Below, one piece after another: positions 35,711-43,801 of a DNA stretch of 64,000 nt. A program made the translations under genes and the position numbers. How positions within the stretch are numbered: position 1 is the first letter of the stretch; every line of letters starts with the position of its first letter. The stretch spans positions 372,001-436,000 of the forward strand of contig JBEIQE010000001.1 of the NCBI GenBank assembly GCA_040376705.1. The letters are read 5' to 3'. Under the pieces are notes generated by a model. It saw only the letters and a program-made list of their open reading frames with translations. It ran no database searches and was not told the DNA's origin. This DNA is from JBEIQE01 sp040376705 (GTDB lineage Bacteria; Pseudomonadota; Alphaproteobacteria; UBA2400).

Positions 35711-37000
35711 TTGCGCAAATTCCTAATTCTGACGCTGCTTTGCCTAAGCTTTAGCGCAAACGCCCAAACAAATGCGCCTGTCGGCTATGGCACAAACCCA
35801 GAGCTGCCAGCCCCCAGCAGCAGCCTGATCCCGACCACCAATATCGCCAAGGTCATCGGCTGGGCTGAGGGCGCCAAGCCTACAGCCGCCTCGGGCCTTG
35901 CCGTAAATCTGTTTGCCAAAGACCTTGATTACCCCCGCTGGCTGTATGTGTTGCCGAATGGCGATGTATTGGTGGCCGAGAGCCGCAGCCCGCGCCGCGC
36001 GAGACGCAGTATTATCGACCGTGTGGCAGGTTACTTCATGCGGCAAGTTAAGGCGGCAGGTGCCAGCGCCAATCGTATTACCCTGCTACGTGATGCTGAT
36101 AACGATGGCGTAGCCGAGCTGAAAACAGCTTTCCTCGAAAATCTCAATTCACCCTTCGGCATGGTGCTGCTGGGCGAGACACTTTATGTGGCCAATTCGG
36201 ATGCGGTTGTAAGCTTCCCCTATAAGGCTGGCGAAACACGCATTACCACTGCGCCTACATTAGTTACCAAGCTTCCCGGCGGCCCACTTAACCACCATTG
36301 GACCAAAAACCTTGTGGCGAGCCTCGATGGCAAGCGCCTTTATGCATCAGTGGGCTCGAACAGCAATATCGGCGAGAACGGCATGCAGGCGGAAGAGATG
36401 CGCGCTGCCATTCTCGAGTACAACCTTGAGTCCAAGCAGCTACGCGTGTTCGCCAGTGGCCTGCGCAATCCTGTGGGTATGGCATGGCAGCCTGAAACCG
36501 GTGAGCTATGGACTGTGGTAAACGAGCGCGACATGCTGGGTGATGATCTGGTGCCGGATTACATGACCTCGGTTAAGGATGGCGCCTTCTACGGCTGGCC
36601 TTATAGCTATTTCGGCCAGAATGTGGATACGCGGGTCGAGCCTGCACGGCCCGATTTAGTGGCCAAGGCTTTGTCGCCTGACTATGCGCTTGGCGCGCAT
36701 ACTGCCTCACTCGGGTTAGCATTCTCAGGCACTAATGCACTGGCACCGAGCTATCACGGTGGTGCGTTCATCGGCCAGCACGGCTCATGGAACCGCTCCG
36801 AGCTCGCGGGTTATAAAGTGGTATTCATCAAGTTTGAGGATGGCAAACCGCAAGGTCTGCCGATTGATGTACTCACCGGCTTCTTGAACGCGAGCGGGCA
36901 GGCACAAGGTCGCCCTGCAGGTGTGGCGTTCGATATACATAAAAACCTGCTGGTGGCGGATGATGCAGGTAATGTGATCTGGCGTGTCTCAGCCCAATAA
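35711..37000 (+). CDS. PQQ-dependent sugar dehydrogenase family protein (sorbosone dehydrogenase-like)
   Basis: Secreted beta-propeller of the soluble glucose/sorbosone dehydrogenase family. 429 residues from a TTG start at 35711 with AGGAG 7 bases upstream, which places a signal peptide (FLILTLLCLSFSANAQ) at the very N-terminus. Characteristic segments: LNHHWTKNL, ASVGSNSN, LRNPVGMAWQPETGELW and KDGAFYGWPYSYFGQ. No CXXCH haem motif, so it is not a fused quinohaemoprotein. PQQ dependence is inferred from the family; no pqq genes are in the window. Confidence 0.85.
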   Translation: MRKFLILTLLCLSFSANAQTNAPVGYGTNPELPAPSSSLIPTTNIAKVIGWAEGAKPTAASGLAVNLFAKDLDYPRWLYVLPNGDVLVAESRSPRRARRSIIDRVAGYFMRQVKAAGASANRITLLRDADNDGVAELKTAFLENLNSPFGMVLLGETLYVANSDAVVSFPYKAGETRITTAPTLVTKLPGGPLNHHWTKNLVASLDGKRLYASVGSNSNIGENGMQAEEMRAAILEYNLESKQLRVFASGLRNPVGMAWQPETGELWTVVNERDMLGDDLVPDYMTSVKDGAFYGWPYSYFGQNVDTRVEPARPDLVAKALSPDYALGAHTASLGLAFSGTNALAPSYHGGAFIGQHGSWNRSELAGYKVVFIKFEDGKPQGLPIDVLTGFLNASGQAQGRPAGVAFDIHKNLLVADDAGNVIWRVSAQ

Positions 37001-37032
37001 AAAAGGCCGCGGGGTGAGCCGCAGCCTTTTTC
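37000..37032. terminator. Bidirectional terminator between the sorbosone-dehydrogenase-like gene and glnA
   Basis: AAAAAGGC.GCGG pairs with CCGC.GCCTTTTT around loop GGTGA, with a run of A on one side and T on the other, so it works for both convergent genes. Confidence 0.85.
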
Positions 37033-37047
37033 ATATTAACAGCCAGC

Positions 37048-38466
37048 TTAGGCCGAGTAGTACATCTTGTACTCAATCGGGTGCGGCATGGTCTCATAAG
37101 CCAGGCATTCTTCCCACTTCAATGCTAAGTAGCCTTCGAGCAGGTCGGTGGTGAATACGTCGCCCTTGAGCAGGAAGTCATGGTCCTTCTCGAGCGACAT
37201 GAGCGCTTCACGCAGCGAACCGCAAACGTTCGGCACCTTGGCCAGTTCCTTGGGCGGCAGCTCGTAAAGGTTCTTGTCGATGGCGTTGCCCGGATGGATC
37301 TTGTTCTGGATACCATCGAGACCGGCCATCAGCATGGCTGCGAAAGCCAGATAGGTGCAGGCGGTCGGGTCCGGGAAGCGTACTTCAACACGCTTGCCCT
37401 TCGGGCTGGTGACATATGGAATACGGCACGAAGCTGAACGGTTACGCGATGAGTAAGCCAGCAGCACCGGCGCTTCATAACCCGGCACCAAACGCTTGTA
37501 GCTATTGGTGGTGGGGTTGGTGAAGGCGTTGAGTGCCTTGGCGTGCTTGATGATACCGCCGATGTAATACAGCGCAGTATCCGACAGGCCGGCATAACCA
37601 CTGCCAGCGAATAGCGGCTTGCCGCCCTTCCACAGGCTCTGGTGCACATGCATGCCCGAGCCGTTATCGCCAAACATGGGTTTGGGCATGAAGGTTGCGG
37701 TCTTGCCATAAGCATGAGCCACGTTCTTCACGACATACTTGTACAGCTGCATCGCATCGGCGCAGTTCAGCAGTGTATCAAACTTGATACCCAGCTCGTG
37801 CTGCGAAGAGGCTACTTCGTGGTGGTGCTTCTCAACCTTCACGCCCATATGCGCGAGGGTCTCGAGCATTTCGCCGCGCAGGTCCTGTGCGCTATCCACC
37901 GGACCAACGGGGAAGTAGCCACCCTTAACCGTGGGGCGATGACCCATGTTACCCTGCGGGTAGGCACGGTCGGTATTGGCGGGGCTTTCAACGCTGTCGA
38001 GCTTGAAGCTTACTTCGTTCATCTCGACCTTGAACTTCACATCGTCGAATACGAAGAACTCGGCCTCAGGGCCAAAGAAAGCGGTATCACCCAGCTTGCT
38101 CTTGATGACATAGGCTTCGGCAGCCTTGGCAATCGAGCGCGGGTCGCGGGTATACGGCTTGTTGGTTGAAGGCTCATACACATCGCAGAAGATCATGGCA
38201 GTCGGCATGGCCATGAAGGGGTCCATACGGACGGTGCTGAAGTCGAGCTTCAGGATCATGTCCGACTCATTGATGGCCTTCCAGCCAGCAATTGAAGAGC
38301 CGTCAAACATGATGCCTTCGTTGAGGAGATCGAGATCAAGCGCTTCGCGCTTGTAGGTCATGTGGTGCATAACACCACGCATATCGGTAAAACGGACATC
38401 GAGATCTTTACAGCCCTGATCGTCCATAAACTTTAACAGCGCTTTCGCGTCTTTTACTCCAGCCAT
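37048..38466 (-). CDS. glnA: Glutamine synthetase, type I
   Basis: ATP-dependent synthesis of glutamine from glutamate and ammonia. 472 residues (E. coli 469). Visible: the N-terminal beta-grasp domain (about 15-100), FFGPEAEFFVFDD with metal-binding Glu residues, the GDNGSGMHVHQSLW segment, the Asn loop NPTTNSYKRLVPG, and the adenylylation site NLYELPP with Tyr401. The Tyr indicates GSI-beta control by GlnE. Unlike many alphaproteobacteria, no glnB precedes it; the upstream region holds tRNA-His on the other strand. Confidence 0.98.
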   Translation of the reverse strand: MAGVKDAKALLKFMDDQGCKDLDVRFTDMRGVMHHMTYKREALDLDLLNEGIMFDGSSIAGWKAINESDMILKLDFSTVRMDPFMAMPTAMIFCDVYEPSTNKPYTRDPRSIAKAAEAYVIKSKLGDTAFFGPEAEFFVFDDVKFKVEMNEVSFKLDSVESPANTDRAYPQGNMGHRPTVKGGYFPVGPVDSAQDLRGEMLETLAHMGVKVEKHHHEVASSQHELGIKFDTLLNCADAMQLYKYVVKNVAHAYGKTATFMPKPMFGDNGSGMHVHQSLWKGGKPLFAGSGYAGLSDTALYYIGGIIKHAKALNAFTNPTTNSYKRLVPGYEAPVLLAYSSRNRSASCRIPYVTSPKGKRVEVRFPDPTACTYLAFAAMLMAGLDGIQNKIHPGNAIDKNLYELPPKELAKVPNVCGSLREALMSLEKDHDFLLKGDVFTTDLLEGYLALKWEECLAYETMPHPIEYKMYYSA

Positions 38467-38581
38467 TCAGGCCTCCCTTGGGTGTGAAAATACAGGCTGG
38501 AATAATCGGTTAACATCAGCCTTGAAAACGGTCAAATGAAATTGTGCGGCGCAATATTCCTGTGATATATTGGGAAAAATC

Positions 38582-38611
38582 TTGACGGGCAGGGTGCACT
38601 ACTGCCATTAA
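38582..38611 (+). promoter_or_regulatory. Putative promoter of tRNA-His
   Basis: TTGACG at 38582-38587, an 18-base spacer, CATTAA at 38606-38611, then a GC-rich discriminator (GACGGCCCC), as in stringently controlled stable-RNA promoters. The -35 context CTTGACGGGC is identical to that before rplM. Confidence 0.5.
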
Positions 38612-38650
38612 GACGGCCCCGAGCCTAAATCTCGGGCTCCAAATGGTTGT

Positions 38651-38727
38651 GGAGGCTGTAGCTCAGTTGGTAGAGCATCGGATTGTGATTCCGAGTGTCG
38701 CGGGTTCAACCCCCGTCAGCCTCCCCA
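38651..38727 (+). tRNA. tRNA-His (GTG) with encoded G-1
   Basis: Eight-base-pair acceptor stem GGAGGCTG / CAGCCTCC: 38651 is G-1 pairing C73, and CCA is encoded at 38725-38727. The anticodon loop TTGTGAT gives GTG, and the T loop is TTCAACC. Confidence 0.96.
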
Positions 38728-38798
38728 TTTCTCTCTGATATGATTATCTAATTTAGCCGATTAAGTCGCTGTAAACGCGTTTGCGATATTTTTTGTGA

Positions 38799-39095
38799 AT
38801 GAGTGATCTGCCAGCGATTCTGACACAATATTACGGCCTCGATTGGGCCGCGATGATACTTGGCCTTAGCAGCTATTACCTTATTACCAAACGCAACAGA
38901 TTCGGTTTTGCGCTACAGGCTGTGGCCAGCATACTCGGCTGCGTTCTGGCTGTTCTGGCAGGACAGGGCGGGTTTATAGTCTCCAACATCATTTTCATCG
39001 CCATGGCCAGCTATGGCTATGTAGCCTGGTCACAGCAACAGCAGCAGGAAAAACTGGCCCCTGTAACAGCTATCATTCATGAGAACAGGAGCTGA
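38799..39095 (+). CDS. Small three-helix membrane protein
   Basis: 98 residues with about three membrane segments (13-29, 37-56, 58-78) and a Gln-rich end (WSQQQQQEK). The spacing of a YLITKRNRFGFALQ loop between helices is reminiscent of half-transporter bundles such as SemiSWEET or PnuC modules, but I cannot assign a family. It ends one base before the next gene, whose ribosome site lies within its 3' end, so the two form an operon. Confidence 0.6.
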   Translation: MSDLPAILTQYYGLDWAAMILGLSSYYLITKRNRFGFALQAVASILGCVLAVLAGQGGFIVSNIIFIAMASYGYVAWSQQQQQEKLAPVTAIIHENRS

Positions 39096-39096
39096 A

Positions 39097-40170
39097 ATGG
39101 ACTTCATCAACTTGGGTGACGGCAGCAAGGTTCAGTTCCTCAGCCAAGGGCGCAGACTGAGCTTTAGTCAGGGTGATTTCCCGAACGATGCAGATGTAAG
39201 ATATGCCAATCATTATGGCCATCTGCCAGGTTATCCAGCTTACGCAGTTAAACATGACGAGGTTCTGATTGGTGTTCCCAGCCAGAATTGCGCGAGCCTG
39301 CGCGGTGAAGCCCTGGTTTGTCTTGTGGGTGGCCAGCTGCAGGATATCCAGAAAGTTACACAGAACGGTACGGTCGACTGGTATGCAGTACCGCACAGTG
39401 CCCTACCTGAAGACCTCCAAAAAGCCATTAAAATGGGCGAGCACGAGAACAAGCTCGCAAAAGAGGCCCGCAGCAAAACATTAGCAAACGAGGCCAACGC
39501 GCAAACAATTGCAACAGCTCAGATGGAGATAAGCAGATTAACCGCAGGCTGGAATACGATTGCCAGCGGTGAGACGCCCTTTGATGCTACCCTTAAATCC
39601 TACAATACGTACCTCACAAACAAAAGCCGAATAGCCTATGCTGCAAAAACGGACGTTGATATCGATCATGAGTTTGTTTTTAAAATGCTGGGGGATTTGA
39701 GCAAGAAAACCGCAAGTAGCGACCCTTGCGAGGAAGTAGGCAACAAGTTCAGGCTGTCAAATGCCATGTTCAAATATGTCGACAGTTGCTTTACTGAGGA
39801 TGAAAAACGTCAGCCCATGCTGAAAGCTGGTGTGTCGGCAAATATTGTGGCGGCTGTTACTGGTATGGCCAATAAGATTACAGCCGAAGCATCAGAAGGC
39901 TTTTCAGCGCTAACCGATAAACAGAAAATTGATTTGTTCACGGTGTCTGACCCTGAAACAGCAAGACGTTCAGCAAGATATCTTCAGACATCAATGACGC
40001 TGACAACCTCACCTGACGAAGATAACCCAGTGAGCGTGTGGGCGAGAATGATCAGAAGCCATGCCGACGGGCCTCAAGTTAATAGTTATGTCATCAACCA
40101 TGCCCTTAACCAGTTCAACCCGCGAAAGCTGAAACCGGTAGTTGCCGATAAGCTTGGGCTTTCGGGATAA
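39097..40170 (+). CDS. Hypothetical soluble protein
   Basis: 357 residues from the ATG at 39097 (AGGAG inside the upstream gene). Not recognised, no signal or membrane segment. The N-terminal 110 residues look like small beta modules (FINLGDGSKVQFLSQG, YPAYAVKHDEVLIGVPSQ). A charged helix near 115-150 (EHENKLAKEARSKTLANEAN) leads to an all-helical C-terminal half. The stretch looks richer in A+T than its neighbours. Coupled to the three-helix membrane protein. Confidence 0.6.
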   Translation: MDFINLGDGSKVQFLSQGRRLSFSQGDFPNDADVRYANHYGHLPGYPAYAVKHDEVLIGVPSQNCASLRGEALVCLVGGQLQDIQKVTQNGTVDWYAVPHSALPEDLQKAIKMGEHENKLAKEARSKTLANEANAQTIATAQMEISRLTAGWNTIASGETPFDATLKSYNTYLTNKSRIAYAAKTDVDIDHEFVFKMLGDLSKKTASSDPCEEVGNKFRLSNAMFKYVDSCFTEDEKRQPMLKAGVSANIVAAVTGMANKITAEASEGFSALTDKQKIDLFTVSDPETARRSARYLQTSMTLTTSPDEDNPVSVWARMIRSHADGPQVNSYVINHALNQFNPRKLKPVVADKLGLSG

Positions 40171-40360
40171 CAAACAGCTTACTATAGTTACTTTTAGGTA
40201 AGTAGCAGCTCAACTGCTACCGCCAGCTGCTGCCTAAATAATGCGCAGTTTATCCGGCAGAGCTGGCGAAATAAAAATAGGTGCACATTTTCGCCCTCAT
40301 TTTTCCACTGTTCGCCCCGCGTTCCTGTGCTAAAACCGCGCTTCCCTGAGTAGGGGCGCT

Positions 40361-40445
40361 GCGGGCGTGGCGGAACTGGTAGACGCGCTGGATTTAGGTT
40401 CCAGTGGTGAAAATCGTGTGGGTTCAAGTCCCTCCGCCCGCACCA
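40361..40445 (+). tRNA. tRNA-Leu (TAG)
   Basis: Class II tRNA with a long variable arm. The acceptor GCGGGCG pairs with CGCCCGC, the discriminator is A and CCA is encoded (40443-40445). The anticodon loop TTTAGGT gives TAG, and the T loop is TTCAAGT. Confidence 0.95.
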
Positions 40446-40485
40446 CCATACTCTCGTAATTATTTGTTCTGTCTGGAGTTTTGAG

Positions 40486-41850
40486 ATGCAGGTTGCCGAG
40501 AAAAAGGTTGAAGGTCTGAAGCGCGAATACACTGTTACGGTGGCCGCAAACGATATCGCCAAGCAGGTTGAAAGCCGTCTTTCTGAAGTTGGCGAGACCG
40601 TGCGTCTGCCCGGCTTCCGTCCTGGCAAAGCTCCTGTTGCGCTGATCAAGCAGCGTTATGGCCAGAGCGTTCAGGCCGAAGTGCTTGAGAAGGCCATTGG
40701 CGATTCATCGCGCGAAGTGATGACCGAGCGCAACCTGCGCCCCGCCATGCAGCCCAAGGTCGAGATCGAAGCCTTCGCTGAAGGTCAGGACCTGAAGTAC
40801 AACCTCGTTCTCGAAGTTCTGCCGGACATCACTCCGTGCGATTTCAAGACCATTACTGTTGAGCGCCTCGTGGTTGAGCCTTCGGCAGCCGACCTTGAGA
40901 AGGCCCTGACAGACCTTGCCAACATGAAGAAGCCAACCGTTAAGGTTGAAACCAAGCGCGCCGCCAAGCTGGGCGATACGCTGGAAATCGACTTCGATGG
41001 TTCGGTAGACGGCGAGCGCCGCCCCGGCATGAAGGCCGAGAAGTTCAAGATCGAACTGGGCAGCAAGAGCTTCATCGACACCTTTGAAGAACAGATGGTC
41101 GGCATGAAGGCTGGCGACAGCAAGAGCATCAACGTAACCTTCCCCGAGAACTACGGCGAAACCACACTGGCTGGTAAGGCTGCCGTGTTTGAAGTGAAGG
41201 TTCACGATCTCTATGAGCCGGGCGAAGTAAAGCTTGACGACGAGCTGGCCAAAGGCTTCGGCATCGAGAGCCTTGAGAAGCTCAAGGAGCAGATCAGCCT
41301 CAACATGAGCGAAAGCTACAAGCAGGCTGCCCGCCAGAAGACCAAGCGCGCGCTGCTTGATGAGCTGGCCAACAAGCACAGCTTTGAAGTGCCACAAGGC
41401 ATGGTGGACTTCGAGTTCGCCAGCATCTGGCAGCAGCGTGAGCAGCAGGGTCCGGATCCTGAAGAGAAGGGCACCACTGAAGACGAAATCAAGGCCGAGT
41501 ATCGCGATATTGCCGAGCGCCGCGTGCGTCTTGGCCTGCTGCTGGCCGAAATCGGCCGCAAGCAGAACGTTGAAGTATCGCAGGACGATCTCCGTCAGGC
41601 CGTATTCCAGCGCGCCCGCGAGTTCCCCGGTCAGGAGCGTCAGGTGCTTGAGTTCTACATGAAGAATCAGCAGGCCCTCGACAGCCTGCGTGCACCGCTG
41701 TTCGAAGATAAGGTCGTCGATTACATCCTCGAGCTGGTGAACATCAAGGACAAGGTTGGCACGGTCGATGACCTGAAAGCCGAAGGCGAAGATGCCGAAG
41801 GTGGCGACGAAAAGCCCAAGGCGAAGAAGAAAGCCGCCAAGAAAGACTAA
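40486..41850 (+). CDS. tig: Trigger factor (ribosome-associated chaperone/peptidyl-prolyl isomerase)
   Basis: First chaperone met by nascent chains. 454 residues. The ribosome-binding signature GFRPGKAP lies at 43-50. A PPIase domain follows at about 150-240 (AKLGDTLEIDFDGSVDGE, FPENYGETTLAGKAAVFEV), then a helical C-terminal domain. The C-terminus carries an extended Lys/Ala tail (KPKAKKKAAKKD). It is normally followed directly by clpP; here two small membrane-protein genes intervene. Confidence 0.97.
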   Translation: MQVAEKKVEGLKREYTVTVAANDIAKQVESRLSEVGETVRLPGFRPGKAPVALIKQRYGQSVQAEVLEKAIGDSSREVMTERNLRPAMQPKVEIEAFAEGQDLKYNLVLEVLPDITPCDFKTITVERLVVEPSAADLEKALTDLANMKKPTVKVETKRAAKLGDTLEIDFDGSVDGERRPGMKAEKFKIELGSKSFIDTFEEQMVGMKAGDSKSINVTFPENYGETTLAGKAAVFEVKVHDLYEPGEVKLDDELAKGFGIESLEKLKEQISLNMSESYKQAARQKTKRALLDELANKHSFEVPQGMVDFEFASIWQQREQQGPDPEEKGTTEDEIKAEYRDIAERRVRLGLLLAEIGRKQNVEVSQDDLRQAVFQRAREFPGQERQVLEFYMKNQQALDSLRAPLFEDKVVDYILELVNIKDKVGTVDDLKAEGEDAEGGDEKPKAKKKAAKKD

Positions 41851-41858
41851 TTGATCTG

Positions 41859-41890
41859 CTTAGGCCACCTTCGGGTGGCCTAAGTGCTTT
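41859..41890 (+). terminator. Hairpin terminator after tig
   Basis: A perfect 11-bp stem CTTAGGCCACC / GGTGGCCTAAG with the stable TTCG tetraloop. The T-tract is weak (TGCTTTA), so read-through is possible. Confidence 0.65.
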
Positions 41891-41979
41891 AGGGGTAACT
41901 GCAGCTCCTTATGCGTTGAGATTAATCTTCACTTAACACCAGTAATGCTACCCATGGCTACATGACCAAGGGGAATCTG

Positions 41980-42357
41980 ATGAATATTAGCCGTACCGAA
42001 GAATCAACATCCAGCAACGTTTATTGCCTGCTGATCATGGCGTTCTCATTCTTCTGCTTGTGTTACACCGTGTGTAGCGTGATCTATTTTCAGGACTTCT
42101 TCCGAATCTCCAAGGCGGGCAATTTCCTACCCCTCACGCTTTTTGCGGCCATGCCGCTATGCGGTTTTTTAAGCTACTACTTCGCTTGGCTAAACTCTGG
42201 AACTTCCGCCAAGCCTTCAGCTAACTGGCCTTACCTTCTGGTCGCTAAAAGCTCCAGCATGCTGGTGATGATTATAACCTGGCCATTTCTTGCTATCTTC
42301 TTCCTCATGATGCCGCAAATTGGCCTTATGGGCGTTTACTTTGGAGGTGGCCGATAA
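41980..42357 (+). CDS. Small polytopic membrane protein A (between tig and clpP)
   Basis: 125 residues from the ATG at 41980, 7 bases after AAGGGGA. Three hydrophobic segments (about 15-37, 49-66, 89-114) separated by short loops. The third is Met/Phe-rich (MLVMIITWPFLAIFFLMM). Cysteines lie in the first two helices. No recognised family. The stop overlaps the next start as TAATG, so both membrane proteins are coupled. Confidence 0.6.
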   Translation: MNISRTEESTSSNVYCLLIMAFSFFCLCYTVCSVIYFQDFFRISKAGNFLPLTLFAAMPLCGFLSYYFAWLNSGTSAKPSANWPYLLVAKSSSMLVMIITWPFLAIFFLMMPQIGLMGVYFGGGR

Positions 42358-42776
42358 TGCGTATCGTAGCCAAACTCTACTCGTCACTATTTATGATTAT
42401 TAGCATCCTGGCACTAGGTATTCTGATTGCAGCTGTGATTACCATTAAGAATGGAGGGATGGGATCAGTGATATTGATTATGCCCCATTTCTGGCTGTTT
42501 GTAGCGCTGTATGCTTTACTTCCCATATTGTTCTGCATCGGACTTTCATTGCGTAGTCACGCAGCACTCAGCTCGCGCGCATATGTAGCTGTGGGCATGA
42601 TTTGCCTTTTGCCGTGGCTGGGCGGTATGACCGGAATGATGATGACAATGACCACAATTGCGCCTCGGGTTGAGCAGCATGTGCTGCAGATGAACCTTAT
42701 CAACCGTGTGGCTGAAAGAATGGGCACCCTACCGTCAGCTCCAGCACAGCCAGCCGTACCAGTAGCGCCTCAATAA
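42357..42776 (+). CDS. Small polytopic membrane protein B (between tig and clpP)
   Basis: 139 residues with about three membrane helices (8-28, 36-60, 73-95) followed by a soluble C-terminal tail ending in an Ala/Pro-rich run (SAPAQPAVPVAPQ). A Met-rich stretch (GMTGMMMTMTT) lies at the end of the third helix. No family recognised. Translationally coupled to protein A; probably a two-component membrane complex (inference). Confidence 0.6.
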   Translation: MRIVAKLYSSLFMIISILALGILIAAVITIKNGGMGSVILIMPHFWLFVALYALLPILFCIGLSLRSHAALSSRAYVAVGMICLLPWLGGMTGMMMTMTTIAPRVEQHVLQMNLINRVAERMGTLPSAPAQPAVPVAPQ

Positions 42777-42894
42777 TAGGCGCAGAATGGATATATTGGG
42801 GGTTTGCTCTTGATTACCGCCCGAACAGCGTTAGTAATAAATAGTAAACCAATTCCCGGCTATGCAGGGGGTAGGCCTAACCAAAGGAATATAC

Positions 42895-43554
42895 ATGAGC
42901 TGGAATGACATGAGCCCCGAAGACCACGTAACCCGGATGAACAATCTGGTACCGGTCGTTGTTGAACAGACAGCGCGCGGCGAGCGTTCGTGGGATATTT
43001 ATTCGCGCCTTCTGAAAGAGCGCATCATCTTCCTCACCGGCGAAGTGAACGACTACAGCTCGAGCGTTATCTGCGCCCAGCTGCTGTTCCTCGAGTCGGA
43101 AAACCCGAACAAGGACATTTCCTTCTACATCAACTCGCCCGGTGGCGTTGTAACTGCCGGTCTCGCGATTTACGATACCATGCGCTACATCAAGTCGCCG
43201 GTATCGACCGTCTGCATGGGTCAGGCTGCCTCTATGGGCTCACTGCTGCTCTGCGCCGGTGAAGCTGGCAAGCGTTACTGCCTGCCCAACGCCCGCGTTA
43301 TGGTTCACCAGCCACTCGGTGGTGCCCGCGGTCAGGCCACCGACATCGAAATTCAGGCCAAGGAAATCCTCAAACTGCGTACGCGCCTGTATGAGATCTA
43401 CCAGGAACATACCGGCCAGAAGATGGACAAGATTGCTCTCGCTCTCGAGCGCGACAACTTCATGTCGGCTGAAGAGGCCAAGGCATGGGGTCTGGTCGAT
43501 GAAGTTGTGACTGTTCGCCCTGAAGGCGCAGCCGCAGACGACAAGAAGGCCTAA
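42895..43554 (+). CDS. clpP: ATP-dependent Clp protease proteolytic subunit ClpP
   Basis: Tetradecameric serine protease working with ClpX. 219 residues from the ATG at 42895 (AAAGGA upstream). The catalytic triad Ser113 (MGQAASMGS), His138 (MVHQP) and Asp187 is at the same spacing as E. coli Ser97/His122/Asp171. The N-terminal VPVVVEQTARGERSWDIYS is typical. A terminator separates it from clpX, so clpX has its own promoter region of about 190 bases. Confidence 0.98.
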   Translation: MSWNDMSPEDHVTRMNNLVPVVVEQTARGERSWDIYSRLLKERIIFLTGEVNDYSSSVICAQLLFLESENPNKDISFYINSPGGVVTAGLAIYDTMRYIKSPVSTVCMGQAASMGSLLLCAGEAGKRYCLPNARVMVHQPLGGARGQATDIEIQAKEILKLRTRLYEIYQEHTGQKMDKIALALERDNFMSAEEAKAWGLVDEVVTVRPEGAAADDKKA

Positions 43555-43576
43555 TCGAGTTAATCCAGTATGGAGT

Positions 43577-43612
43577 CGGCAGAGGGCTCACCAGTCCTCT
43601 GCCGTTTTCTTT
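43577..43612 (+). terminator. Rho-independent terminator after clpP
   Basis: A 9-bp stem CGGCAGAGG / CCTCTGCCG with a 10-base loop, followed by TTTTCTTTT. Confidence 0.85.
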
Positions 43613-43801
43613 TGCAGTACACCGTATTTGCGTAACGGCAGTGCTAATATAATCAGCATATGGCGATATGAATGTGGCCGTTTACATTCAGTTAAGACTT
43701 ATTGCCGCAAAATAAACCAGTTGGTCTTGTCTGCCTGATATGGGGCTTTAATCTCATTCTCAGGTGTGGCAAAAGACCAGTAGCAAAGTAACGAGGGAAC
43801 C

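Noticed and set aside
38467..38580. Sigma-54/NtrC promoter for glnA
   Set aside because: No TGGCAC-N5-TTGC element found on the minus strand upstream of glnA.
40171..40360. Possible small gene or ncRNA between the gene at 39097 and tRNA-Leu
   Set aside because: Only a 7-bp hairpin (GTAGCAG/CTGCTAC) without T-tract and a 16-codon frame; nothing supportable.
43613..43801. Heat-shock (RpoH) promoter for clpX
   Set aside because: A CTTG-like element is present but no properly spaced -10 partner could be read with confidence.
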